Counted from the first letter of the stretch, positions 25,894 to 33,284 are shown. The stretch is 64,000 nucleotides of DNA from a virus (IMGVR_UViG_3300032287_003113:155880-219879), one strand, 5' to 3'. Numbers and translations are program-made. Notes: generated by a model from the sequence alone, not told the origin.

Positions 25894-26176
25894 CCTTTTG
25901 GTTAGCACGGTTTTTTCGTTGATTAAACACATCTTCCATGCCCTGTACACTAGAACCAGGCTTGATCACTTGTGGTGCTGTGGGCTGGCTGACTGCGACT
26001 GTGGCACGTGGTTCAGGTGCTGTGGGACGGCAAATATCATTGCCGCTGATGCTTCGGCTGATCTTGCAGTCTTGATCGCGAACAGCACTGATACCATGGT
26101 CTGCTAGACCTTTACCGGTGGTTTCTACCGAAGCCACACTAGCTAGACCGACTATGAGCAAAGGACCTATGACCAT
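25874..26176 (-). CDS. Small exported protein, probable signal peptide or anchor
   Basis: 100 residues from the ATG at 26176 (AAGGTGG five bases before it; a GTG at 26185 is the alternative). It has a hydrophobic N-terminus (MVIGPLLIVGLASVASV), then GLADHGISAVRDQDCKISRSI with two cysteines (DQDC, NDIC) that could pair in the periplasm. The ADHxxSxxxxxDCxxxR pattern recalls small exported proteins of Alphaproteobacteria, which is a weak host hint. Function unknown. Confidence 0.6.
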   Translation of the reverse strand: MVIGPLLIVGLASVASVETTGKGLADHGISAVRDQDCKISRSISGNDICRPTAPEPRATVAVSQPTAPQVIKPGSSVQGMEDVFNQRKNRANQKVDQKIN

Positions 26177-26364
26177 TGTGGCCACCTTAACATAAAATAA
26201 GTACGGTCTGCTGGGTCGGGGATATATAACATCATTTGTCCTAGTGCTATCTTATTGTGGCCTAACCAAGTACCAATGGATTCTTTGTTATCTAACCACC
26301 ATTTACGATTCATGACTACACAAATCTCTGGAGTATCTAGTTCTGGACAAAAGTCATAGTTCAT
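26167..26364 (-). CDS. Hypothetical 65-residue protein
   Basis: The product begins MNYDFCPELDTPEICVVMN and is Trp-rich. It overlaps the next gene by 10 bp. No function recognised. Confidence 0.6.
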   Translation of the reverse strand: MNYDFCPELDTPEICVVMNRKWWLDNKESIGTWLGHNKIALGQMMLYIPDPADRTYFMLRWPQWS

Positions 26365-26419
26365 AAGAATAAGGAGGACTTACAGCGTGTGCCTGCCCCC
26401 TGCCTGTGACAGCAACCTT

Positions 26420-27526
26420 TTACTTACCGCCTGCCGCGATAATGTACTTGCCGTACCGCTTATGGAACTCATCAAAGTTCTTGAGCTTGCCTGGTACCAA
26501 GGGTAAGTTGTACGTGGTCAACGCAACTCTAGCACCCATAACAACCAATTCAGTGGTAAAGTTATCCATCATAAAGCGGAAGAAGTTATCGGCCATACCG
26601 TGCCATTGGCTGATCTTTTCCTTGCCTAGTTTGGCATAAGCATCTTGCAATTCATAGCACATGGACACAGTCAAGGAGTACATGGCACTGACTTCTTTGA
26701 CATCTAAAGTCTTGACCTTGCCTGCCAAGATTTCGCTTGGGTTAGGCATCTTGCTGGCAACCTTGCGGTGTGCCATAAACTTAACTGCCAAGCCATCACC
26801 GATAGTACCAGCAATCAAGTCCGACAATTCTGCATCTGTGGCATCTTCGTCATGTAAGAATTCACTTACAAAGTGCCATGAACGTGGTGTTGCAAAGGCA
26901 CGGCTGGCTGAGCGTGGGTTAAAATCCATCAAGTCTTGCTTGGCAAAACCAATGTAACCTACCACGTCCTTGTGCTCACGATTCTGCACAGCCCACTCGT
27001 TCCATGAGTCGTAATCAGCACGTACTTCCAAATGTACGAAACGATTTGCCAGGGGCATTGGCATACGGAAACTAACACCTTTGTCGCTTTCACGATTACC
27101 CGCGGCCACAATTACCACATTCTTGGGCAGGTGATACTTGCCTAGTCTGCGATTGAGAATCAACTGATAGGCCGCGGCCTGTACTGCCGGGGCTGCCACG
27201 TTCATTTCGTCCAAGAACAAGGTCACAACAGGATATTCTGCGGCCAACTCTGGTGTTGGTAAATCCACAGGTTCAGCCCAGTCCATTTTGCCCGACTCTT
27301 TGTTATAAAACGGAATACCACGCAGATCTGTGGGCTCCATCTGGCCTAGACGTAAGTCAATGGTATAACCGCCTAATTCTTGGGTAAGACCGGCTACCAA
27401 TTCACTTTTACCTACTCCGGGAGGACCCCAAATAAAAACAGGGCGTTGGACTTTGAATGCACGAAGCAAGCGGCTACGGCATTCATTGGGTGTTACTGTA
27501 CGGCTTTCACTAATAGTTGTACTCAT
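26420..27526 (-). CDS. MoxR-type AAA+ ATPase
   Basis: 368 residues from the ATG at 27526 (AGGAG in front). Walker A GPPGVGKS is at 34-41, Walker B TLFLDEMN around 107-114, and VVIVAAGNRES is sensor 1. MoxR ATPases act as chaperones that, with VWA proteins, mature or insert metals into other proteins. The VWA partner is encoded downstream at 24596-25840. A promoter lies just upstream. Confidence 0.9.
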   Translation of the reverse strand: MSTTISESRTVTPNECRSRLLRAFKVQRPVFIWGPPGVGKSELVAGLTQELGGYTIDLRLGQMEPTDLRGIPFYNKESGKMDWAEPVDLPTPELAAEYPVVTLFLDEMNVAAPAVQAAAYQLILNRRLGKYHLPKNVVIVAAGNRESDKGVSFRMPMPLANRFVHLEVRADYDSWNEWAVQNREHKDVVGYIGFAKQDLMDFNPRSASRAFATPRSWHFVSEFLHDEDATDAELSDLIAGTIGDGLAVKFMAHRKVASKMPNPSEILAGKVKTLDVKEVSAMYSLTVSMCYELQDAYAKLGKEKISQWHGMADNFFRFMMDNFTTELVVMGARVALTTYNLPLVPGKLKNFDEFHKRYGKYIIAAGGK

Positions 27527-27570
27527 CACAGGCTCCTAAAAATTACTACAAAATTAACTACTATAGAACT

Positions 27571-27599
27571 ATTATACAATTAAATGATTTTACGGTCTA
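27571..27599 (-). promoter_or_regulatory. Sigma-70-like promoter for the MoxR gene
   Basis: Minus strand TAGACC (27599-27594), a 17 bp spacer and TATAAT (27576-27571). The -10 box is perfect and the -35 box weaker. The spacer ends ATTTAATTG, like the related promoters at 25865 and 28531. Confidence 0.75.
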
Positions 27600-27915
27600 C
27601 TAAATTTTCACGATCGCTGTAAATTTTATTACCACGATCACGAATTAAATCAGCCGAACCTTGCGGATCTGCGTCAAACATACCACGAATATCTTCGTCT
27701 GAAATACCTTCCGCCACATTCATGGTATAGATTTCATAATGTCTTTGGCTGTTGGCCCTAGCACGAAGCATCAAATGATTGACCATACTGCCCAACCGAA
27801 CCGGTGGATCTTCATTCTTGAGTGTGGCCCAAGTGGCTTCTTTTTCATAGTCTGTGATATTGATCACAGCCTCAAGCCCCGTGCAGTCCCACGACACAAG
27901 AAACAGGTTGCTCAT
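27580..27915 (-). CDS. Conserved phage protein of unknown function
   Basis: 111 residues beginning MSNLFLVSWDCTGLEAVINI. An acidic stretch (ISDEDIRGMFDADPQG) lies near residue 70. It starts as ATGA on the upstream gene. The promoter of the next gene overlaps its 3' end. Confidence 0.65.
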   Translation of the reverse strand: MSNLFLVSWDCTGLEAVINITDYEKEATWATLKNEDPPVRLGSMVNHLMLRARANSQRHYEIYTMNVAEGISDEDIRGMFDADPQGSADLIRDRGNKIYSDRENLVDRKII

Positions 27916-28100
27916 ACTTCGGCGATTTCCCAGGCCATGATACGGCGTTCCATTTCGGCATCAAGTACATCACGAATAGCCCGTTCGCCTTCAGTCAATG
28001 TAGTCGAGCTCCAAAACGTATCTAGCAAGGATGATAATTCTTGAGCCGGCATAGTCCGGGCCATTGCTTGGTATTCTTCTCGGGTACGATATTTCGACAT
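27912..28100 (-). CDS. Hypothetical 62-residue protein
   Basis: Small helical acidic protein (MSKYRTREEYQAMARTMPA). AGGAG lies a few bases before the ATG. It follows a strong hairpin at 28122-28153. Confidence 0.6.
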   Translation of the reverse strand: MSKYRTREEYQAMARTMPAQELSSLLDTFWSSTTLTEGERAIRDVLDAEMERRIMAWEIAEV

Positions 28101-28114
28101 TTCGATCTCCTGTT

Positions 28115-28153
28115 TAAAAAGTACTGGTTTTTATTTTGAGTCAAAAACCAGTA
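28115..28153 (-). terminator. Strong hairpin with U-tract, minus strand
   Basis: TACTGGTTTTT (28122-28132) and AAAAACCAGTA (28143-28153) form a perfect 11 bp stem with a 10-base loop, followed on the minus strand by C and five T. It would end transcripts from 28219-28500. The loop contains a TTGACT on the minus strand, but no matching -10 box follows at 17 bp. Confidence 0.6.
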
Positions 28154-28218
28154 AAAAGTGACTGCGTCGTTTCTGGGGTATCAAGGCTCCCCAAGGACCG
28201 CACGGCCCCATCACAGCC
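28154..28218. other. GC-rich gene-free segment with a small hairpin
   Basis: Short non-coding stretch, richer in GC than its surroundings. TGGGG and CCCCA around ctggggtatcaaggctcccca form a 5 bp stem. I see no tRNA arms and no open frame. Confidence 0.4.
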
Positions 28219-28500
28219 TTATCTGGAAAGATTCATTACACGACCTTGGAACTCGTTGAAGCTGACTCTCCAAGGCACAAATATTTCATGACCCACACGA
28301 CTGTCGGGACCGGATTGATTAGTATCGGTGTCGGCACCAAAATGATCACGGGTAACACGGATCTTGTAGGCCTGATAACCTTGCTCGGTATTGTGAGCAT
28401 CAATCACTTGACCTTCGATAAAACAATCATCACGTCCCGCCATGGGTTTGAAATCATAGCTACGGATGATATCACCATCTACTATTGTTAGTCCAACCAT
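28219..28500 (-). CDS. Conserved phage protein of unknown function
   Basis: 93 residues from the ATG at 28500, with AGGAG five bases before it; an upstream start at 28539 is less likely because it would lie in the promoter region. It contains DGDIIRSYDFKPMAGRDDCF and EGQVIDAHNTEQGYQAYKI, possibly a small beta barrel. It is driven by the promoter at 28531. Confidence 0.7.
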   Translation of the reverse strand: MVGLTIVDGDIIRSYDFKPMAGRDDCFIEGQVIDAHNTEQGYQAYKIRVTRDHFGADTDTNQSGPDSRVGHEIFVPWRVSFNEFQGRVMNLSR

Positions 28501-28530
28501 TTTTAGCTCCTTTTTATTAACTATACATAC

Positions 28531-28559
28531 ATTATACATTTAATGGATTTATGGGTCAA
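28531..28559 (-). promoter_or_regulatory. Sigma-70-like promoter
   Basis: Minus strand TTGACC (28559-28554), a 17 bp spacer and TATAAT (28536-28531). The spacer CATAAATCCATTAAATG is nearly the same as at 25865. Confidence 0.85.
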
Positions 28560-28560
28560 C

Positions 28561-28590
28561 CAAAAAAACACCCCTAAAAAGGGGTATTTT
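28561..28590 (-). terminator. Intrinsic terminator of the R-M/GNAT cassette
   Basis: ACCCCT-AAAA-AGGGGT forms a 6 bp GC-rich stem. On the minus strand it is followed by G and seven T, a textbook terminator just after the stop of the ABC-GNAT gene. On the plus strand it is followed by ATTTT, so it may work weakly in both directions. Confidence 0.85.
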
Positions 28591-28611
28591 AAGCGTTGTA
28601 AGTCATTGATT

Positions 28612-29670
28612 TTATTGAGATTTTTTACCCATATATTCGTGGCTATAACACACCCTATAAGCATCGCGAACAGTGGTTGTGCCGCCATAGCCCGCCATTT
28701 TTCTAGCAGTACCGTCTTTGTTTAAGTAACTACCTATCCTAGACTTCTTGTTCATTGATGTGGGGCGCCACAGGTCTGACTTTTCTCTGTGTTCACCAAA
28801 GCTAGGGTGTGCAGTCTTACTAAAGTACCTTAGCCCACGGCTCACATATATTTCAGCAACGGCATCGCTAAACGCTGTGCCTATACCCATGCCCTGAAAC
28901 TCGGGAAGGATTACTGTACGATGACCACGCCAGTACGAATGAATATCTCTGTTGGTTGAATGTATTGCGGCATGGAAGCCAATGGGCTTGTCGCCTAACA
29001 GTAACACATAGTAATGAGCACTCTTACTGATTGCAGTATCTAGATAGTGATACCGACTGAAATATCTCCAATAGTCGACACTTGAGCTTTTGATGGTGAG
29101 TGCAAGTTGTGGTCTTGTCCCCAGTCGAAAGGGTGACCTCCGGTTTTCTAAGACACAGAGATCTGTGTCATATACGTAGTCTGGATCTAACCATTCTACT
29201 ATGTCTCGATGGCAACTGGCAATGTATAACGGATTGGTACTGCTTTGACGATCGTAAAACTTGCGAATACTCAATGCAAGACTCTTAGCAGTATCACGGT
29301 CCACAACACTTGTAAACTCATCTACTGCGGTTAATCCTTGGTCTAGACTTATGGCCATTTCAAAGCGATGATATTCGCCGTTGCTCAATGTTGCAGGTGC
29401 TCGGAACCAAGCGGGTATGCTACGCAGGCCACAGGCCAGTAACAACTCTTCTCCACGTTCAGGTGTGGTAAAGTTCTCTATTGTGTTAAGAGTATTATCT
29501 ACTACAGGTTGTTGAAGTTTGCCTAAGCTACGTAGGATAGTACTCTTGCCACTGCCTGACGTACCTACAATTAATACAATACCATCCGTTGGAAGCTCGG
29601 GTATTGCTACCTGTGACTCTTTATAGTCTGTGATGTCGTACTTGCGTTTAATTTCTTCTAAGTAGCTCAT
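28612..29670 (-). CDS. ABC-type ATPase fused to GNAT acyltransferase
   Basis: 352 residues. ATPase half: Walker A GTSGSGKST (36-44), signature LSNGE (95-99), Walker B region LTAVDEFTS (113-121) and ASCHRD (151-156) as switch His. GNAT half: VILPEFQGMGIGTAF (253-267) with the QxxGxG acyl-CoA loop, then FSKTAHPSFGEHREKSDLWRP. It has no membrane segment, so it is not a transporter. It begins as ATGA on the methyltransferase gene and is the last gene before a terminator, so it belongs to the restriction-modification operon. The acceptor is unknown; a base, tRNA or protein are all possible. Confidence 0.8.
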   Translation of the reverse strand: MSYLEEIKRKYDITDYKESQVAIPELPTDGIVLIVGTSGSGKSTILRSLGKLQQPVVDNTLNTIENFTTPERGEELLLACGLRSIPAWFRAPATLSNGEYHRFEMAISLDQGLTAVDEFTSVVDRDTAKSLALSIRKFYDRQSSTNPLYIASCHRDIVEWLDPDYVYDTDLCVLENRRSPFRLGTRPQLALTIKSSSVDYWRYFSRYHYLDTAISKSAHYYVLLLGDKPIGFHAAIHSTNRDIHSYWRGHRTVILPEFQGMGIGTAFSDAVAEIYVSRGLRYFSKTAHPSFGEHREKSDLWRPTSMNKKSRIGSYLNKDGTARKMAGYGGTTTVRDAYRVCYSHEYMGKKSQ

Positions 29671-30875
29671 GCTATTTCAAATACAGCAGGATTTAAATCG
29701 TTGATAGTTTTTTTATTTTTCTTAGGTACAGGCAACACCGGTTTAGTAAAAGTTTTTCCAAGAGAATCAGCACAAACAACATTTGATGCAGGAACACCGG
29801 GTAATCTTTTTAAAGCAGAATCTACATTAGATTGAGTTAAATCAATTCCGTATATGGTGTCCACAGGAATATTATTTGCTAATTTTCTTTTTTGTATTGC
29901 TACCAAAAACTGACCGTCACCACACATAGAATCTATAAAAGTATTATCTGGATTTGTAAATGCAGTAGGATCGTATTGTTCAATGACGTTTAATACTTCT
30001 TCTACTAAACTTGTTGGAGTAAACACTTCGCCTAATGCTTTAACACGGTCTCGATCTTCCGTAATATCATTATCTAATACTTTAGGAGCCGTCAAATCTT
30101 GCGGTGTAATATTCCATTCTTTAGGAGTTTCTAATCCCGTAACAATTTGATTAATATCAAATTTTTTAACATTACGCATACCAAATGCATGGCCGCGTAG
30201 TTTCATACGTTTAACATATTCCTTAAAAACAGGATTCTTTTCTACAAATAATTTTAATTTTTCTGCTTCGGCAATAGTAGCAGTTGGTATGTAGCAGATA
30301 GTCCCACCATATACTGCTTCATCTGTGACCGTATAACTTTTACGACTTTCCATTGTATAAAAGGCAAATTTAGGACCTGCGTCAATTTTGACGTCGGTAT
30401 AATCATATGCAACTTGATCTCTACCTTTACCGGGCAACTGTCTAATTACTTTATTCTTTTTACCTGCACCAAAAAACTTATTCATGCCATTGTTACTGCC
30501 ACTGTAATAAACAAAGTCAAAACAATCTGCAGGGTTGGGACTGTAAATCTTTGCAGCCATGCCACCTAATATTACAGGCGGGGTCGTGCGTGGAAGTTTG
30601 CTTACACTAAAGAAACAGGTGTTATACGGCCATACATCAAGATTGTCCATTAAATGAATAAAGTTAACTTGATAGTCTTTAAAGTACCCGTTGACCAAGT
30701 CTGGGATAATGCCTTTGAGGGTAATATTAACTAATGTACCAGAGTCGGCAACACGATTATCAAAATCGTTGCGTGTGGCTGTTTTATAAAGAGTGGTGTT
30801 TCCGCCAGTGCCGGCAATGTTATTACCTTCGGCTACATTGAACGCTGGGTTACTAATTGCATAATTAAATTGCAT
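29667..30875 (-). CDS. Circularly permuted N6-adenine DNA methyltransferase
   Basis: 402 residues. The catalytic motif IV is at the very start (NYAISNPAF, NPAF at 9-12, a variant of NPPF). The SAM-binding part is at the end: GEVFTP (282-287, motif X-like), FIDSMCGDGQFLVAI (313-327, motif I), YGIDL (342-346, motif II) and VVCADSL (motif III). The normal order is X-I-II-III-IV, so the protein is permuted, with the middle (about 60-280) probably target recognition. It is AT-rich compared with its neighbours. It overlaps the nuclease-like gene by 11 bp. Methylation of adenine in a specific site is inferred. Confidence 0.8.
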   Translation of the reverse strand: MQFNYAISNPAFNVAEGNNIAGTGGNTTLYKTATRNDFDNRVADSGTLVNITLKGIIPDLVNGYFKDYQVNFIHLMDNLDVWPYNTCFFSVSKLPRTTPPVILGGMAAKIYSPNPADCFDFVYYSGSNNGMNKFFGAGKKNKVIRQLPGKGRDQVAYDYTDVKIDAGPKFAFYTMESRKSYTVTDEAVYGGTICYIPTATIAEAEKLKLFVEKNPVFKEYVKRMKLRGHAFGMRNVKKFDINQIVTGLETPKEWNITPQDLTAPKVLDNDITEDRDRVKALGEVFTPTSLVEEVLNVIEQYDPTAFTNPDNTFIDSMCGDGQFLVAIQKRKLANNIPVDTIYGIDLTQSNVDSALKRLPGVPASNVVCADSLGKTFTKPVLPVPKKNKKTINDLNPAVFEIA

Positions 30876-31587
30876 TTGACATTTTCTTAAAGATTTCTTT
30901 TAATTCTTCTGTGGACTTTAAATATTTAGTCTGCCAAGATTTATATAATTCAGGTTCTGTTTTAGAATTAAAATTCCACCCAATTTGGTCTTGTCTTTTT
31001 TTATCTAAGTTTTCTTGAAGAATTGCTAATCTAGTAGCAGTATCACCTTTAATTTTTCCGGACCCTTGACTTGATCCGATGGCCTCGTAAAATTTAGGTT
31101 TGCCAGATTTTTTATCAATTTTGTAAGGGGTAATAGCACGTTGACGAATTTCATCGATTAGTTCGTCTTTGGTGAGATAAAAATATTCTACTTTAGTATT
31201 ATCCCATGCCTTCATAAACAAGTAACCAGCCAAATCTTCGTAAAAGCGTAATTGCCCACCACCAATTGCATCACCGGATGAAAACGATACCTTAAGTTCA
31301 ATATTATTTTTTCCTGGTACCAACATTTCTCCTGCAACTAAGTCGCCTAAGTCAAGACCTTCTTCGTCATTCTTTTTATCATAACTTAACGCATCTTTTT
31401 TCTTAGTACCAGTTTGGTGTGCTACCCAGCCCTCAATAAATTTTTCAGCTGATTTTTGTTTCATAGCACCATAATACTCGTACATTTCTGAATATGGTGT
31501 AATGTAATAATTTTCAATATTTTCTAATAGTTCTTGTATTTCTTTGCGTTCTTTATTGCTGGCTTTAATTCGATCAAGTAACGACAT
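30865..31587 (-). CDS. Probable PD-(D/E)xK restriction endonuclease partner
   Basis: 240 residues. D79 in LDLGDL and E97-L98-K99 in NNIELKVSFSSG fit the acidic and ExK parts of a PD-(D/E)xK nuclease site. The rest is Lys/Glu-rich and helical. It has no named family that I recognise. It sits directly upstream of and overlapping the methyltransferase, behind its own promoter and operator-like palindrome, which is the usual layout of a type II R-M pair. It is AT-rich like the methyltransferase. Role inferred from the motif and context. Confidence 0.6.
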   Translation of the reverse strand: MSLLDRIKASNKERKEIQELLENIENYYITPYSEMYEYYGAMKQKSAEKFIEGWVAHQTGTKKKDALSYDKKNDEEGLDLGDLVAGEMLVPGKNNIELKVSFSSGDAIGGGQLRFYEDLAGYLFMKAWDNTKVEYFYLTKDELIDEIRQRAITPYKIDKKSGKPKFYEAIGSSQGSGKIKGDTATRLAILQENLDKKRQDQIGWNFNSKTEPELYKSWQTKYLKSTEELKEIFKKMSNAI

Positions 31588-31603
31588 AGATTTCCCAATA
31601 TTT

Positions 31604-31621
31604 TACTGTAGAACTACAGTA
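31604..31621. promoter_or_regulatory. 18 bp palindrome at the cassette's transcription start
   Basis: TACTGTAG-AA-CTACAGTA, perfect 8 bp arms, overlapping the -10 box and the expected start of transcription of the nuclease/methyltransferase operon. It fits an operator for a repressor or R-M control protein. A second inverted repeat, AGTCAAC..GTTGACT (31641-31661), surrounds the -35 box. Confidence 0.6.
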
Positions 31622-31646
31622 TAACACAAATGGATTTATTAGTCAA
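31618..31646 (-). promoter_or_regulatory. Sigma-70-like promoter of the R-M cassette
   Basis: Minus strand TTGACT (31646-31641), a 17 bp spacer and TATACT (31623-31618). The spacer contains AATAAATCCATTTG, related to the promoters at 25865 and 28531. Confidence 0.8.
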
Positions 31647-31675
31647 CCTTTACAGTTGACTAAAAGTTATCCACA

Positions 31676-32071
31676 TTAAGTTATTACTATTCGCATGGTT
31701 TTCCAACTATTGTAGTACTGTTCGGTATTGTGACAGAGTCTACTGGTCACAATGTAACGATGATATCGTTGCCTAAACCTGCGATGAGATGTGGTAAGTT
31801 TATTGGGGTCAATTGACAACCAATAAAATGCGAGCCAGGCCCGCATGATAGAAACCACAGCAATTGGCGGAAAATCTCTGTCCATAATGGCATTTAAATA
31901 TTGATCAACTCTTTTATTGAGTTCATCGTTATTGTTCACACGGCTGAGTTCTTCGCCAACGGCAATAGCAATTTCTTCGGGGCGGCCATATTTGACCACA
32001 TGCTCTCCTACCCGTCCTTGCAAATCTGCCCAGAATAGTTTTTGTTTTTTGGTAAGACGTTTGACTTTCAC
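31676..32071 (-). CDS. Hypothetical protein
   Basis: 131 residues, basic, helical, begins MKVKRLTKKQKLFWADLQ. Contains a WLAFYWLS segment but no clear membrane span. Starts as ATGA on the upstream gene. Confidence 0.6.
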   Translation of the reverse strand: MKVKRLTKKQKLFWADLQGRVGEHVVKYGRPEEIAIAVGEELSRVNNNDELNKRVDQYLNAIMDRDFPPIAVVSIMRAWLAFYWLSIDPNKLTTSHRRFRQRYHRYIVTSRLCHNTEQYYNSWKTMRIVIT

Positions 32072-32382
32072 CCCAAGATCCTTTCAGAAATACGGTGAGA
32101 CATTGTGTCTGGCATCTCTTGACAAATGATATCAAGATAATAAAGTGCTATTTCTCTCACTGTAGCCAGATCAGATTCGCATTTAATTTGTAGAGCTATA
32201 TCGCTGTATAGTTGATAAGCATTTTGATATTGCGGTAATTCCATTGGATTGTATTCCACATACTCGTTGGTCAACAGTGGGTTGAACGAATCGTGCCCGG
32301 GTCTTGTTGTATGTTTTTGCTCTGATTTGAGTGCTGCTAGTAACGCTTTTAATCGCGTTGATTGATTTCTGTTGTTACTCAT
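32068..32382 (-). CDS. Hypothetical protein
   Basis: 104 residues, begins MSNNRNQSTRLKALLAALKS. No known domain. First gene after the long structured leader and the consensus promoter at 32546, so probably well expressed early. Confidence 0.6.
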   Translation of the reverse strand: MSNNRNQSTRLKALLAALKSEQKHTTRPGHDSFNPLLTNEYVEYNPMELPQYQNAYQLYSDIALQIKCESDLATVREIALYYLDIICQEMPDTMSHRISERILG

Positions 32383-32540
32383 TTGGACATTTCCTTCAAT
32401 GTGCCAACCTGCCGTTGTTAATATATAGAGTTACTTCTACTACTAACTACCATTGATACTATCGCTGGACTACCTGGTATGTTCGCTTATCTAGCATTGC
32501 ACTAGAGGGCCGGGTAGTGTCACCGGTTGGCCTGGTGATG
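32383..32540 (-). ncRNA. Structured 5' leader or small RNA
   Basis: About 160 transcribed bases between a consensus promoter and the first ATG, much longer than other leaders here. On the minus strand it can form CACC(A)GG-CCAA-CCGGTG near the 5' end and TCTAG-TGCAATG-CTAGA further on. No open frame of note. It could be a regulatory leader or a processed small RNA. Confidence 0.4.
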
Positions 32541-32545
32541 AAGTA

Positions 32546-32574
32546 ATTATATATTATTGTTGTAGTGATGTCAA
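32546..32574 (-). promoter_or_regulatory. Perfect consensus sigma-70 promoter
   Basis: Minus strand TTGACA (32574-32569), a 17 bp spacer and TATAAT (32551-32546): a 12/12 match. It drives the leader at 32383-32540 and the genes below it. Confidence 0.9.
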
Positions 32575-32599
32575 AAACAATATTTGCCAAACTTGTATT

Positions 32600-32986
32600 T
32601 TATTGCGTTGATTCTAAGTTATCTAAATAGGCTTTCAAGTTGCCAGAATGTAGTGTAAGCATCATGGCTTCCTCTTCTTCGAACACTATTATTTTTTGAC
32701 GTTTGAGCAAGTAATACATGCTTTTGAATTGCCGTTCTAATTGTAGTAGTTGGTGATTTGTTAATTCTTCGGGCAAGGCAAATTCATAGCTTTGTAGTTT
32801 AAGCACAGCCTTGACAAATTGTAAGCCGGCAAGACTTAGTCTTAGGCTGGTGTCGTCTGTGGGATTCTTCCACCAACGCAGTTGCAGGTCAGTGGTTTGG
32901 CCAACAGGAATGTTGGCCTGTTCAACAAATATTTTTGTGAGTTGACGTTGAGTGTAACGCTTATGGGAAGATTTTGTCGCCGGCAC
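32600..32986 (-). CDS. Hypothetical protein, GTG start likely
   Basis: 128 residues if translated from the GTG at 32986 (product begins MPATKSSHKRYTQRQLTKIF). The open frame runs further up to 33061, but that would place it fully inside the neighbouring gene. Overlap with the upstream gene is then 26 bp. The C-terminal half is helical and acidic (IIVFEEEEAMM). No function recognised. Confidence 0.55.
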   Translation of the reverse strand: MPATKSSHKRYTQRQLTKIFVEQANIPVGQTTDLQLRWWKNPTDDTSLRLSLAGLQFVKAVLKLQSYEFALPEELTNHQLLQLERQFKSMYYLLKRQKIIVFEEEEAMMLTLHSGNLKAYLDNLESTQ

Positions 32987-33248
32987 GTAACAGTACCACA
33001 CTGAACTTGTCAGTCTTAAACAAGGTGTTGAGTTTCTTGCACAGATTGATTGCATGGCCACTGTTACTGAAACTTACTTTTTTGTACTTGGGGCCAGGGT
33101 AGCTCACTAGAATATTGTGTGTTTTGAGATTGATAGGTTGATTGTCGTAGAACACCGCCCAGATACCTTCAGAGGCCAGCACTTGCTCGCTCTTGTAAGT
33201 GGTTTTGTTAACGTGGTCCAACAACACAGTTGGCTTGGGTCTAGACAT
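32961..33248 (-). CDS. Conserved phage protein of unknown function
   Basis: 95 residues, basic, begins MSRPKPTVLLDHVNKTTYKS and contains YPGPKYKKVSFSNSGHA. AAGGATAA lies before the ATG, and a late-promoter-like octamer is 26 bp further up. Confidence 0.7.
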   Translation of the reverse strand: MSRPKPTVLLDHVNKTTYKSEQVLASEGIWAVFYDNQPINLKTHNILVSYPGPKYKKVSFSNSGHAINLCKKLNTLFKTDKFSVVLLRAGDKIFP

Positions 33249-33273
33249 TTTCAGTTATCCTTGATATACTGTT

Positions 33274-33281
33274 TATTTATC
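33274..33281 (-). promoter_or_regulatory. T4 late-promoter-like octamer
   Basis: Minus strand GATAAATA, 7 of 8 matches to the T4 late consensus TATAAATA, about 26 bp before the ATG at 33248. A single short match, so tentative. Confidence 0.35.
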
Positions 33282-33284
33282 TCT

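Noticed and set aside
28154-28218. GC-rich segment considered as a tRNA
   Set aside because: No acceptor/anticodon/T-arm pairing or GTTCGA-type loop on either strand.
29667-31587. Homing endonuclease plus disrupted host gene as an explanation of the AT-rich pair
   Set aside because: No LAGLIDADG, GIY-YIG or HNH motif, and both genes are intact with R-M-like motifs.
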